Of a DNA stretch of 64,000 bases, positions 46,303 through 54,924 are shown piece by piece. The notes beneath the pieces are model-generated. The model was not told the DNA's origin, did no database searches, and saw nothing but the letters and a program-made list of their open reading frames with translations. The position numbers were made by a program, and so were the translations under genes. The stretch spans positions 186,001-250,000 of the forward strand of contig CAVXXM010000011.1 in NCBI GenBank assembly GCA_963765745.1, written 5' to 3'. This stretch comes from JAHFPN01 sp963765745. GTDB taxonomy: Bacteria; Pseudomonadota; Alphaproteobacteria; Rhizobiales; Xanthobacteraceae. The stretch's first letter is position 1. The number at the start of each line of letters is the position of its first letter.

Positions 46303-47940
46303 ATGAGTAGCGTGGCGTCGAATTTGGTCGGCAGTTTCGATTACGTGATCGTCGGCGCCGGTTCGGCGGGCTGCGTGCTCGCCAATCGCTTGAGCGCCGA
46401 TCCCACCGTGAGGGTTCTGCTGCTCGAGGCGGGCGGCAAGGACGACTATTACTGGATTCACGTGCCGGTCGGGCTGCCGTTTCTGCTCGGCAATCCGCGC
46501 GTCGATTGGTGCTTCCAGAGCGAGCCGGAGCCGTTCGCCGACAATCGTGTCACTCCGGTGCCGCGCGGCCGGGTGCTCGGTGGCAGCTCTTCGATCAACG
46601 CCATGTGCTACATCCGCGGCCACGAGCGCGACTACGACATCTGGCGTCAGCTCGGCAATGCCGGATGGTCGTGGGACGATGTGCTGCCGTATTTCAAGCG
46701 CATCGAGAATTATCCGCGTGAGAACGCCGCGCACGGCACCGGTGGCGAGCTCGGCGTGCAGGAAAATCGGATTCGCTGGGAGATCGTGGAAGCCTGGCGG
46801 CAGGCGGCGATCGATTACGGAATTCCGGAGACCGACGATCACAATGCCGGCGACAACGAGGGCGTCGGCTATTTCCAAGGCACGGTCAAAAACGGCCGCC
46901 GCTCGTCGGCGGCGCAGGCGTTTCTGAAGCCCGTAATGAACCGGCCGAATTTACGCGTCCTCATCAACGCGCATGTCAAGCAATTGCGCTTCGAGGGCAA
47001 GCGGGTCACCGGCGTCGAGTTTTGGCAGGGCGATCAGTTGAGCTATGCCGAGGCGACGGGCGAGACGATCCTGGCCGCCGGCGCGATCGGCTCGCCGCAG
47101 ATTCTCCAGCTTTCTGGCATCGGCCCCGCGGCGCTGTTGCGCGAGCACGGCATCGCGGTGCGCCTGGATCTGCCCGGCGTCGGCGAGAACATGCAGGACC
47201 ATTGGCAGGTCCGTTGCATGTACAAGGTCAAGAACACCGTCACGCTGAACGAGTGGGTCGCCAATCCGCTCCGGCGCTACGCCATGGGCGCCTATTACAC
47301 GCTGACGCGGCGCGGGCCGATGAGCGTGCAGCCGCCGCAGCTTTGCGCCTTCACGCGCAGCGATCCGTCGCAGGACACGCCGAACCTGCAATACCACGTG
47401 TCGCCGGCGACCTCCGACCGCTTCGGCGGCCCGCTGCACTCGTGGCCGGGGCTGGCGTGCGGCATCGCGGTCGTGCGGCCGCAGAGCATCGGCTATTGCC
47501 GGATCAAGAGCGCGGACCCGCGCGCGCATCCGGCGATCCTGCACAATTTCCTGCAGACGCCGGAGTCGCAGCGCGTGGCGGTGGACGCGGTTCGTCTTAC
47601 GCGGAAGATCATCGAAGGCCGGGCGCTCGCGCGCTTCGAGCCGGTCGAGCACCTGCCGGGACCGGACGCGCAGACCGACGAGGAAATTCTCGCCTATGTG
47701 CGGCAGACGGTGATTACGGTGTTTCACCAGTCGGGCACCTGCAAGATGGGCAGCGACCCGCTGGCGGTGGTGGACGAGCGGCTGCGGGTGCGTGGAATCG
47801 AGGGGTTGCGCGTGGTGGATGCCTCGATCATGCCAAACGTGGTCTCTGGCAATACCAATGCGCCGACCATGATGATCGCGGAGAAGGCTTCCGATATGAT
47901 CAAGGCTGATCGCAAGGCGGGCCAAAGGGCCGCAGCCTAG
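46303..47940 (+). CDS. GMC family FAD-dependent oxidoreductase (choline-dehydrogenase-like), copy 1
   Basis: A 545-residue glucose-methanol-choline oxidoreductase oxidising an alcohol to an aldehyde or acid. The N-terminal FAD motif VIVGAGSAGCVLANRL (15-30), the GMC signature RVLGGSSSINAMCYIRG, GAIGSPQILQLSGIGP and the catalytic His region FHQSGTCKMG, followed by NVVSGNTNAPTMMIAEK, are intact. Substrate is unknown. GAGGG precedes the start; an in-frame codon at 46195 is rejected. It is the first of three genes in one direction. Confidence 0.92.
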   Translation: MSSVASNLVGSFDYVIVGAGSAGCVLANRLSADPTVRVLLLEAGGKDDYYWIHVPVGLPFLLGNPRVDWCFQSEPEPFADNRVTPVPRGRVLGGSSSINAMCYIRGHERDYDIWRQLGNAGWSWDDVLPYFKRIENYPRENAAHGTGGELGVQENRIRWEIVEAWRQAAIDYGIPETDDHNAGDNEGVGYFQGTVKNGRRSSAAQAFLKPVMNRPNLRVLINAHVKQLRFEGKRVTGVEFWQGDQLSYAEATGETILAAGAIGSPQILQLSGIGPAALLREHGIAVRLDLPGVGENMQDHWQVRCMYKVKNTVTLNEWVANPLRRYAMGAYYTLTRRGPMSVQPPQLCAFTRSDPSQDTPNLQYHVSPATSDRFGGPLHSWPGLACGIAVVRPQSIGYCRIKSADPRAHPAILHNFLQTPESQRVAVDAVRLTRKIIEGRALARFEPVEHLPGPDAQTDEEILAYVRQTVITVFHQSGTCKMGSDPLAVVDERLRVRGIEGLRVVDASIMPNVVSGNTNAPTMMIAEKASDMIKADRKAGQRAAA

Positions 47941-48005
47941 GCGTCCAAAATACTGAAACAATTCGTCCGGCGGCAGATCCGGGCACCAGGGAGACGAATG
48001 TCATC

Positions 48006-49625
48006 ATGAGCAACGAGAGTTTCGATTACGTCATCATCGGCGGCGGCACCGCGGGCTGCATCCTCACGCGGCGGCTGACCGAGGACGGCAAGACCACGGT
48101 TTGCCTGATCGAGGCCGGTCCGCAGGACAAGCATCCCCTGATCCACATGCCACTCGGCTTCGTCCGCATGCTGTTCGAGCCGAGGCACAACTGGATGTTC
48201 ATGGGCCCGCCCGACCCGAACATGAAGAACCGGCCGACCTTCGCGCCGCGCGGCAAGGGGCTCGGCGGGTCGAGTTCGATCAACGGCATGATCTATATGC
48301 GCGGCCACAAGCGCGATTATGACGAATGGGCGAGCTTCGGCAATTCCGGCTGGGGCTGGGACGACATGCTGCCCTATATGCGGAAATCCGTCTTCAACGA
48401 GAATTACAAGGACGGCAAGCTGCACGACCAGAAGGGCGAGCTGCACGTCAAATATCTGGAGGAGCCCAACAAGCTCAATCACGTGTTCGTCGAAGCGGCG
48501 CAATCGCTGCAGAAGAAGAAAATCCCCGACTTCAACGCGGGCGACAACGAAGGTTTCAGTATTTTTCAGGTGACGATCTCGAACGGCCGGCGCACCACGG
48601 CGGCGACCTCTTTCCTGCATCCGATCGAGAACAAGCCGAACCTGAAGATCCTCACCAATGCGCAGGTCTCCAAAATCGTGCTGGAGAACGGCCGCGCCAC
48701 CGGCGTTGAATTCAGCGTGGGCGGCGAGACGCGCCGCATCAATGCGAAGAAGGAAGTGATCCTGTCGGCCGGCGCCTTCCAGTCGCCGCAAGTGTTGATG
48801 CTGTCGGGGATCGGCGATCCGGCCGAGCTCAAGAAGCACGGCATCGAGGTCAAGCACGCGCTGCCCGGTGTCGGCAAGAATCTGCAGGAGCACATCTCCG
48901 CGCCGATCCACTTCATGAGTCCGCGCACGACGTCCTATGGCGTCTCGTTCGCCGCCTTGCCGAAGATCGCGTGGAATTTCCTGCGCTACATCACCACGCG
49001 CAAGGGCTTCTTCGGCAACAACATCGTGGAGAGCGGCGGCTTCATCAAAACCGATCCGAGTCTCGACCGGCCCGACATCCAGCACATTTTCGTGCCGACC
49101 CATCAGGGCAAGCCGGGCCAGCTCTTGGCCTGGGGCCACGGCTATCGCATCACCTGCTGCCTGCTGCACCCCAAAAGCCGCGGCGAGATCCGGCTCGCGA
49201 GCGCCAAGGTGAACGACGCGCCGGTGATCGATTTCAAGTTCTTCTCCGATGCGCCCGGCCCACGTTCCGACATGGAAGTGCTGATCAAGGGCATCAAGGA
49301 CGGGCGGCGCATTCTGCTGGCGCCGGCGTTCGACTATTACCGCGGCGAAGCGGTGTGGCCGGCCGACAACGTGCAGACCGACGACGAGCTGCGCGATTTC
49401 GTGCGCGAGTTCTCCTCGACCGTGTTCCACCCGGCCGGCACCTGCAAGATGGGCAAGGACGACATGGCCGTGGTCGACGACCGGCTCCGGGTGCGCGGGC
49501 TCAAGGGGCTGCGGGTGATCGACGCCTCGATCATGCCGACGGTGACGACCGGCAACACCAACGCGCCGACCATGGCGATCGCCGAGAAAGGCGCCGACCT
49601 GGTCAAGGCCGACGCGCGCGGGTAA
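48006..49625 (+). CDS. GMC family FAD-dependent oxidoreductase, copy 2
   Basis: A 539-residue GMC oxidoreductase with YVIIGGGTAGCILTRRL, GLGGSSSINGMIYMRG, GAFQSPQVLMLSGIGD and FHPAGTCKMGKDD. It is clearly diverged from copy 1, particularly in the middle substrate domain, and is not a recent duplicate. The gap to copy 1 is 65 bases and to the next gene ten bases. Two different alcohol dehydrogenases in one operon suggest consecutive or alternative oxidation of one compound; that is inference. Confidence 0.92.
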   Translation: MSNESFDYVIIGGGTAGCILTRRLTEDGKTTVCLIEAGPQDKHPLIHMPLGFVRMLFEPRHNWMFMGPPDPNMKNRPTFAPRGKGLGGSSSINGMIYMRGHKRDYDEWASFGNSGWGWDDMLPYMRKSVFNENYKDGKLHDQKGELHVKYLEEPNKLNHVFVEAAQSLQKKKIPDFNAGDNEGFSIFQVTISNGRRTTAATSFLHPIENKPNLKILTNAQVSKIVLENGRATGVEFSVGGETRRINAKKEVILSAGAFQSPQVLMLSGIGDPAELKKHGIEVKHALPGVGKNLQEHISAPIHFMSPRTTSYGVSFAALPKIAWNFLRYITTRKGFFGNNIVESGGFIKTDPSLDRPDIQHIFVPTHQGKPGQLLAWGHGYRITCCLLHPKSRGEIRLASAKVNDAPVIDFKFFSDAPGPRSDMEVLIKGIKDGRRILLAPAFDYYRGEAVWPADNVQTDDELRDFVREFSSTVFHPAGTCKMGKDDMAVVDDRLRVRGLKGLRVIDASIMPTVTTGNTNAPTMAIAEKGADLVKADARG

Positions 49626-49635
49626 TCGAAGCCCG

Positions 49636-50904
49636 ATGAGCGCCCAAGCCAAGCCGTCGCTGCGCGTCGTCATCCCGGTGCCGGAGCCGGGGTTGACGCC
49701 GAAAGAATTGGTCGCGCGGGCGGCGGCGTTCAGGGCGAGGCTGCGCGCCGAGCAGGACGAGAACGATGAGCGCGGCACTTATTCGGAGGAACTGCACAAG
49801 GAGTTCCTCAAGGCCGGGTTCTACCGGACGACCCAGCCGCGGCTGTTCGGCGGCTACGAGTTCGATCTCACGACGTTCTATCGGGTGATGCTGGAAATCT
49901 CGCGCGGTCACCCCGGCGCCGGCTGGTGTCTGGCGCTCGCCGCCTCGCACGCGTTCGAGATCGCCTCGCACTGGCCAGAGCAGGCGCAGATCGAGCTGTT
50001 CGGCAAGGACGGCCACTTCATCGCGCCGCATCGCGCGCCGCCGCTCGGCACGCTGAAGCCGATCGAGGGCGGCTACATGATGAGCGGCACCTGGGACTAT
50101 TGCTCGGGAATTCCCTACGCCACGCACTTCATCGGCGGCGCGTTCATTCGCCGCGACGGCGAGCCGCCGGTGCACGGACACGCGGCGGTGCCGCGCGCCA
50201 AGGTCACCGTGCTCGACGACTGGGGCGGCGACAAGGTGCTCGGCATGAAAGCGAGCGGCTCGAACAGCGTGCGGGTCGACAACGTGTTCGTGCCCGAGCA
50301 TCACGTCGGCTACCTCTCGCCGGGCTTGGCCGGAACGCCGGAGAGCATGACCAACGGCACGCCTGGCACGCGGCTGCATGGCAACCCGATGTATCTCGGG
50401 CGCCTGGCCGGGCCGTTCCACGCGACGCTGGTGGTGCCGGTCGTCGGCGCCGCGCGCGCGGCGCTCGACGAGTACGAGGAGATCATCCGCACGCGAAAGA
50501 CCATGTCGGTGCCGCAGATTCCGCGCTTCGAGCATTTCGATTTCCAGCGCCCGTTCGGCCAGGCGCTGACGCTCACCGACGCCGCCGAAGCGCTGATGCT
50601 CAAGGGCTGCGAAATGTACGCGGACTACTGCAACCGCTGGGCCGCCGACGGCAAGCCGATCACGACCGAAGAGAACATGCGGCTCTGGGGTATGATCCAG
50701 CACGCAGGCTTCATGGCTTGCGAAGCGGTGGAGCTTCTGTTCCACACCGGCGGCTCGTCGGTTGCGCGCAAGGGCAGCCGGCTGCAGCGCTATTTCAACG
50801 ACGTCGCGATGTATCGCGGCCATTCGTCGTCGCAGCCGCTCGACTTCGCCTCAGGGCTGGCACGGCTGCACTTCGGCCTGCCGTGGGGCATGTACGGGCT
50901 CTAG
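49636..50904 (+). CDS. Acyl-CoA-dehydrogenase-superfamily flavoprotein (HpaB/DszC-like hydroxylase)
   Basis: A 422-residue protein with the three-domain acyl-CoA dehydrogenase fold: an N-terminal helical domain with LHKEFLKAGFYRTTQPRLFGG, a middle beta-domain with SGTWDYCSGIPYATHF, and a C-terminal helical domain ending HTGGSSVARKGSRLQRYFND. The middle and C-terminal patterns resemble group D flavin monooxygenases and pigment hydroxylases more than true acyl-CoA dehydrogenases. A monooxygenase role is therefore likely, needing a separate flavin reductase that is not present nearby. It overlaps the VOC gene 3' end by four bases. Confidence 0.82.
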   Translation: MSAQAKPSLRVVIPVPEPGLTPKELVARAAAFRARLRAEQDENDERGTYSEELHKEFLKAGFYRTTQPRLFGGYEFDLTTFYRVMLEISRGHPGAGWCLALAASHAFEIASHWPEQAQIELFGKDGHFIAPHRAPPLGTLKPIEGGYMMSGTWDYCSGIPYATHFIGGAFIRRDGEPPVHGHAAVPRAKVTVLDDWGGDKVLGMKASGSNSVRVDNVFVPEHHVGYLSPGLAGTPESMTNGTPGTRLHGNPMYLGRLAGPFHATLVVPVVGAARAALDEYEEIIRTRKTMSVPQIPRFEHFDFQRPFGQALTLTDAAEALMLKGCEMYADYCNRWAADGKPITTEENMRLWGMIQHAGFMACEAVELLFHTGGSSVARKGSRLQRYFNDVAMYRGHSSSQPLDFASGLARLHFGLPWGMYGL

Positions 50905-51350
50905 AAGAGGCCGAACATATAAGGCTTGCTGCCGTCCGGGCCTTTGGAGCCGGCAGGCTCGTTCGCCACGATGAACTGCAGCTCGATCACGATCCCGTTC
51001 GGATCGCGGATGAACAATTGCCACTGGCCGAGCGCGCGGACGTTGTTCTGCCGGTAGTCGACGCCGTGCTTGGTCACGTGCGCCTTCCAGGCATCGAAGC
51101 CGACTGCGCGGATCGCCATGTGGTCGAGATTGCCCCCGCCATAGGTCTTCAGGTCGAACTCGCCATAGGCCTTCGGCCCGGCGATCACGTGGATCTGGCA
51201 GTCGGCGAAATTCAGCCAGGTACCGGGCGCGGGGATGCTGTCGGGGCGGTTGGGGTCGAGCTTCAATTGAAGCACTTCGGTGTAGAATTTGTTGGTCGCG
51301 TCGATATCCATCGTCCGGATGGCGACGTGGAGAATGTTCTTGAGCTGCAT
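50901..51350 (-). CDS. VOC family (glyoxalase/extradiol dioxygenase-like) protein
   Basis: A 149-residue vicinal-oxygen-chelate protein with two beta-alpha-beta-beta-beta modules. The first begins with LHVAIRTMDIDATNKFYTEVL, and the second contains NLDHMAIRAVGFDAWKAH and the C-terminal FIRDPNGIVIELQF. Candidate metal ligands are His8, His in DHMA, and Glu in VIELQ. The family covers glyoxalases, dioxygenases and resistance proteins; the reaction here is unknown. It faces the GMC operon and lies upstream of no other gene on its strand. Confidence 0.86.
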   Translation of the reverse strand: MQLKNILHVAIRTMDIDATNKFYTEVLQLKLDPNRPDSIPAPGTWLNFADCQIHVIAGPKAYGEFDLKTYGGGNLDHMAIRAVGFDAWKAHVTKHGVDYRQNNVRALGQWQLFIRDPNGIVIELQFIVANEPAGSKGPDGSKPYMFGLF

Positions 51351-51423
51351 GCTGTCCTTCCTGGCGCCATGTTGCCTGGAAATCTATCACGGTGATCTCG
51401 GCCACGGGTAAACGCGCGACGGC

Positions 51424-53424
51424 TCAGAGTCCGAACGGATAGGTGTCTGGGAAGCCCTGCAGCTCGTGGGCCGCGAACGGCGTTACCGCGCGCGTCGTGT
51501 CGAACCAGATGTATTCGTCGAACTGGCGCGGCAGCACGGCCTGGAAGTAGTGACTGGCGAGCTCGGTCTCGGGCCGGTAGATCACGCCGATGGCGCGCTC
51601 GAGCCGCGGCTTCAGGAGCGCAGCAATGGCGCCGCCAGCCGAGCCTTTGCGCAACGGCAGGAAGAAGTTTTCGCGGCCGCTATCGTGACACTGGCGCTCG
51701 TAGCTCTGCGGCAAGGAGGGACGCACGTCCTTGATCTGCATGGGCTCGTCCCACTCCGAGGCGGCCGCGACGGTGCCGGTGTGGGTACCGAAGCCGATGA
51801 GATAGGCGGCGTCGCCGAAGCGCTTGCGACACAGATGCCCGATATTGTGCTCGCCGCGCGAATGCATTTCGGTCGCCGCGGCGTCGCCTACATGCGAGTT
51901 GTGCGCCCAGACGACCGCCTTGCTCTTCGGCCCGTAGAATTTCAGCAGATTCTCCAGCGTCTCGAACATATGGGTATCGCGCAAATTCCACGACGCGCGC
52001 GAGCCGTAGTACATGATGCGATAATAGCGCTCGGCATTGGCGACCAGACGTGCGTTCTGCACGGCATCGAGAAAGCGCTCGCCGTCATGCTCGGCATATT
52101 CGCGCCGCTTGCCGGAGAGACGCTTCAGCATCTCCACCACGTCGGTCTCGCAATCGGGATAGGTCCCGCTCATGGCGGCGCGGCCATAGGTGGCCGGATC
52201 GCCCTGCCAGGGGGTGAGGCAACCATAGCGCTCGCGCGCGACCTTGGCGGTCTTTGGATCCACCTCGTCCAGGAACTTCAGGATCGAGCGGATCGAATCA
52301 TAGAGGCTATAGAGGTCGAGCCCATGAAAGGCGGTGCGCTCCTCGCGCTTTCTGCCTGCGTTGTGCTCGCGCAGCCAATCGACGAAACCGCGCACTTCGT
52401 TATTGCGCCACATCCAGGTGGGGAAGCGGGCAAACGCGGTCCATTCCGAGGGCGGGAACTCGAAGTGGCGCACATAGTGGTCGATACGGGCCGCGTCCGG
52501 CCAGTCGCCCTCGATGGCGACGAAGGTGAAGCCTTTCTTCGCAATCAGTTCGCGCGTGATGCGCTCGCGCATCAGATAGAATTCTGAGGTGCCGTGCGTA
52601 GCCTCGCCGATCAGCACCAAGCGCGCGTCGCCGATGCGCGCGAGCAGCGGTTCGAGGTTCGCGCTTTCGAGCGCGGCGAACGGTTCGCAGGCGCCGGCGA
52701 TCGCCCGGGCGAGTTCCGGCGCGGGCGCGCGCACTTCGCGCGCTGGCTCCGGCTTGCCCGGCGGCGTCCAACCTTCCTCGCCGATCAACGGGACGAAGCG
52801 GACGTCGGCAAGGTCTTCGCGGCGATACTCGTCCTCTTCAACGCGGGTGACGCGCACGAGCTCCTGCACCCGAGCTTCCTCCCCCACGGGGATCACAAGG
52901 CGGCCGCCGATGCGCAGCTGCTGTTTCAGCGACTCGGGAACTCTCGGGCCGCCGGCGGTGACCACGATCGCGTCATAGGGCGCGTGCTCGGCCCAACCGC
53001 GCGTGCCGTCGCCGTGCAGCACATGGACGTGCTCGTAACCGAGATCGGCGAGTGCGCTTGCGGCCTTCTCGGCGAGCGGGCCGTGACGCTCGATGGTGTA
53101 GACCTCGCCGGCGATCTCGCCGAGCACGGCCGCGGCGTATCCCGAGCCGGTGCCGATCTCGAGTACGCGCTCGCCACCCTTGAGCTGCAGCGCCTCGGTC
53201 ATCAGCGCCACGATGTAAGGCTGCGAGATGGTCTGGCCTTCGGCGATGGGCAGCGGCGCGTCCTCATAGGCGAACTCGTGCATGGACCGGGGCAGGAACG
53301 CCTCGCGCCGTACCTTGCGCATCGCGGCGAGCACGGGCTCGGAGCTCACCCCGCGCGGCGCGATATGGCGGTCGACCATCTCAGTGCGGAGCTTGGCGAA
53401 GTCGGATTTGGTGAAGTCGAGCAT
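51424..53424 (-). CDS. Protein-L-isoaspartate O-methyltransferase fused to an erythromycin-esterase-like domain
   Basis: A 666-residue two-domain protein. Residues about 1-210 are a PCMT repair methyltransferase, with EGQTISQPYIVALM and the SAM motif VLEIGTGSGYAAAVL (87-101). After a Pro-rich linker (about 215-235), residues about 250-660 form an erythromycin-esterase/EreA-like domain, with GEATHGTSEFY (Glu274, His277), AIEGDW (Glu305) and the later WAHNSHVGDA. The active-site residues of both halves are present. PCMT repairs damaged Asp/Asn; the Ere-like half may hydrolyse an unknown ester and need not act on macrolides. A TTGA-N6-TCAA box lies 60 bases upstream. Confidence 0.92.
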   Translation of the reverse strand: MLDFTKSDFAKLRTEMVDRHIAPRGVSSEPVLAAMRKVRREAFLPRSMHEFAYEDAPLPIAEGQTISQPYIVALMTEALQLKGGERVLEIGTGSGYAAAVLGEIAGEVYTIERHGPLAEKAASALADLGYEHVHVLHGDGTRGWAEHAPYDAIVVTAGGPRVPESLKQQLRIGGRLVIPVGEEARVQELVRVTRVEEDEYRREDLADVRFVPLIGEEGWTPPGKPEPAREVRAPAPELARAIAGACEPFAALESANLEPLLARIGDARLVLIGEATHGTSEFYLMRERITRELIAKKGFTFVAIEGDWPDAARIDHYVRHFEFPPSEWTAFARFPTWMWRNNEVRGFVDWLREHNAGRKREERTAFHGLDLYSLYDSIRSILKFLDEVDPKTAKVARERYGCLTPWQGDPATYGRAAMSGTYPDCETDVVEMLKRLSGKRREYAEHDGERFLDAVQNARLVANAERYYRIMYYGSRASWNLRDTHMFETLENLLKFYGPKSKAVVWAHNSHVGDAAATEMHSRGEHNIGHLCRKRFGDAAYLIGFGTHTGTVAAASEWDEPMQIKDVRPSLPQSYERQCHDSGRENFFLPLRKGSAGGAIAALLKPRLERAIGVIYRPETELASHYFQAVLPRQFDEYIWFDTTRAVTPFAAHELQGFPDTYPFGL

Positions 53425-53477
53425 CGCGGGCGTCCTAGTGCGCTCGATCCTTTTAGATGCGCAAAGCGGTGCGAGGC

Positions 53478-53491
53478 TTGACCTGCATCAA
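53478..53491 (-). promoter_or_regulatory. FNR/FixK-type box upstream of the isoaspartate methyltransferase-esterase gene
   Basis: TTGACCTGCATCAA matches TTGA-N6-TCAA, and nine of ten positions match the stricter TTGAT-N4-ATCAA. Its centre is about 60 bases from the start at 53424, so a class II arrangement (centre near -41) would put the transcript start about 20 bases before the ATG. It could also serve the divergent gene at 53614, but it is farther from it. It is inferred from pattern only. Confidence 0.55.
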
Positions 53492-53554
53492 TCCAGGCGT
53501 GCGAACGGTGGTCGTTCAGCCCGCCCGCCCATAGAATGGCTCCGGTTTAGTTCG

Positions 53555-53588
53555 GAACCCGGCGCAGGCGACGCTCGCTACCGGGTTC
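53555..53588. repeat. 8-bp inverted repeat in the leader of the CMD-like gene
   Basis: GAACCCGG and CCGGGTTC are separated by 18 bases and end 25 bases before the start at 53614. It may be a leader hairpin or operator; nothing else supports either. Confidence 0.35.
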
Positions 53589-53613
53589 TATTGCTTACCC
53601 AGCGGAGGAATCG

Positions 53614-53997
53614 ATGGATAAGAAAACCTACGAAACCGGCCTCGGCATCCGGACCGACGTGCTCGGCAAGGACTATGTCGAGAACGCGCTCAGGACCGCC
53701 GACGACTTCAACAAGCCGTTCCAGGAACTGGTCACCGAATATTGCTGGGGCGCGGTGTGGGGGCGCGAGGGACTGTCGCGCAAGACCCGCAGCATGCTGA
53801 ATCTGGCGATGATCGGCGTCTTGAACCGGCCGCACGAGCTGCGCGCCCACGTCGCCGGCGCGCTCAGAAACGGCGTCACCAAGGACGAAATCCGCGAGGT
53901 GTTCATGCAGCTTGCGATCTACGCGGGCGTGCCGGCGGGCGTCGATGCGTTCCGCGTGGCGCGCGAGGTGTTCGCGCAAGAAACGAAGAAATCCTGA
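53614..53997 (+). CDS. Carboxymuconolactone decarboxylase family protein
   Basis: A 127-residue all-helical CMD-family protein (YETGLGIRTDVLGKDYVENAL, then KTRSMLNLAMIGVLNRPHEL). It lacks the AhpD CxxC pair, so it belongs to the decarboxylase-like, not the peroxidase-like, branch. True PcaC acts on gamma-carboxymuconolactone in the protocatechuate pathway, but no other pca gene is near. The start follows AGCGGAGGAATCG. It is the first gene of a three-gene operon with the dehydrogenase and lactonase. Confidence 0.88.
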   Translation: MDKKTYETGLGIRTDVLGKDYVENALRTADDFNKPFQELVTEYCWGAVWGREGLSRKTRSMLNLAMIGVLNRPHELRAHVAGALRNGVTKDEIREVFMQLAIYAGVPAGVDAFRVAREVFAQETKKS

Positions 53998-54026
53998 CGC
54001 GCATAGAGCCATAAGCGAGGACGAAG

Positions 54027-54923
54027 ATGGAAATCGGATTCATCGGGCTCGGTACGATGGGCTTTCACATGGGCCGGCGGCTGATCGAAGCCGGCCATAA
54101 GCTCACGGTGTTCGACGTGCGCCCGGAGGCGATGGCGCGGCTCACCGCGCTCGGCGCGGCAGCGGCGAAATCGGCACGCGAGGTGGCGAGCCGTACCGAG
54201 ACGGTGATGGCGAGCCTGCCGTCGCCCGAGGCCTCGCTTGCGGTCGCGACCGGCAAGGACGGCGTGATCGAGGGCACGCGGGTGCGCCGGTTCGTCGATC
54301 TTTCGACTACCGGCGCGCGCATGGCCGTGCGCATCGCCGAGGCGCTTGCTGCGCGCGAGATCGTGCAGATCGATAGCCCCGTGAGCGGCGGCCCCGGCGG
54401 CGCTGAGAAGGGTACGCTTGCGGTCATGGTTTCCGGCCCGCGCACGGAGATCGAGCGGGTGAAGCCGGCGCTTTCGGTTTTCGGGAAAGTATTTGTGATC
54501 GGCGAGCGGCCGGGCATGGCGCAGACCATGAAGCTCGCCAACAACCTGCTCTCGGCCACCGCGATGGTCGCAACCTCCGAGGCCGTGGTCATGGGCGTTA
54601 AGGCCGGGCTCGATCCGGAAGTAATGATCGAAGTGATCAACGCCGGCACCGGCCGCAACAGCGCGAGCCAGGACAAGTTTCCGCGCGCGATCCTGACCCG
54701 CACGTTCGTCTACGGCTTCACCAACGGTCTGATGGACAAGGACCTGCAGCTTTGTCTTTCGGAAGCCGAGGCGCTCGGGCTGAAGCTTCCGGTCGCCAGC
54801 GCGGTGGGCGCCATGTACCGGCTGGCGGCAAGCGAGCTCGGGCCGGAGAAGGATTTCACCACCATCATCCAGCCGATCGAGAAAAAGGCTGGCGTTGTCG
54901 TGCGCGGGAAGGGGACGAGCTGA
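54027..54923 (+). CDS. NAD(P)-dependent oxidoreductase, 3-hydroxyisobutyrate dehydrogenase family
   Basis: A 298-residue beta-hydroxyacid dehydrogenase. It has the N-terminal Rossmann motif IGFIGLGTMGFHMGRRLIEAGH, the family signature DSPVSGGPGGAEKGTLAVMVSG and the catalytic-lysine region KLANNLLSAT. Substrate could be 3-hydroxyisobutyrate, tartronate semialdehyde or a related hydroxyacid. Its stop is one base before the lactonase start. Confidence 0.92.
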   Translation: MEIGFIGLGTMGFHMGRRLIEAGHKLTVFDVRPEAMARLTALGAAAAKSAREVASRTETVMASLPSPEASLAVATGKDGVIEGTRVRRFVDLSTTGARMAVRIAEALAAREIVQIDSPVSGGPGGAEKGTLAVMVSGPRTEIERVKPALSVFGKVFVIGERPGMAQTMKLANNLLSATAMVATSEAVVMGVKAGLDPEVMIEVINAGTGRNSASQDKFPRAILTRTFVYGFTNGLMDKDLQLCLSEAEALGLKLPVASAVGAMYRLAASELGPEKDFTTIIQPIEKKAGVVVRGKGTS

Positions 54924-54924
54924 A

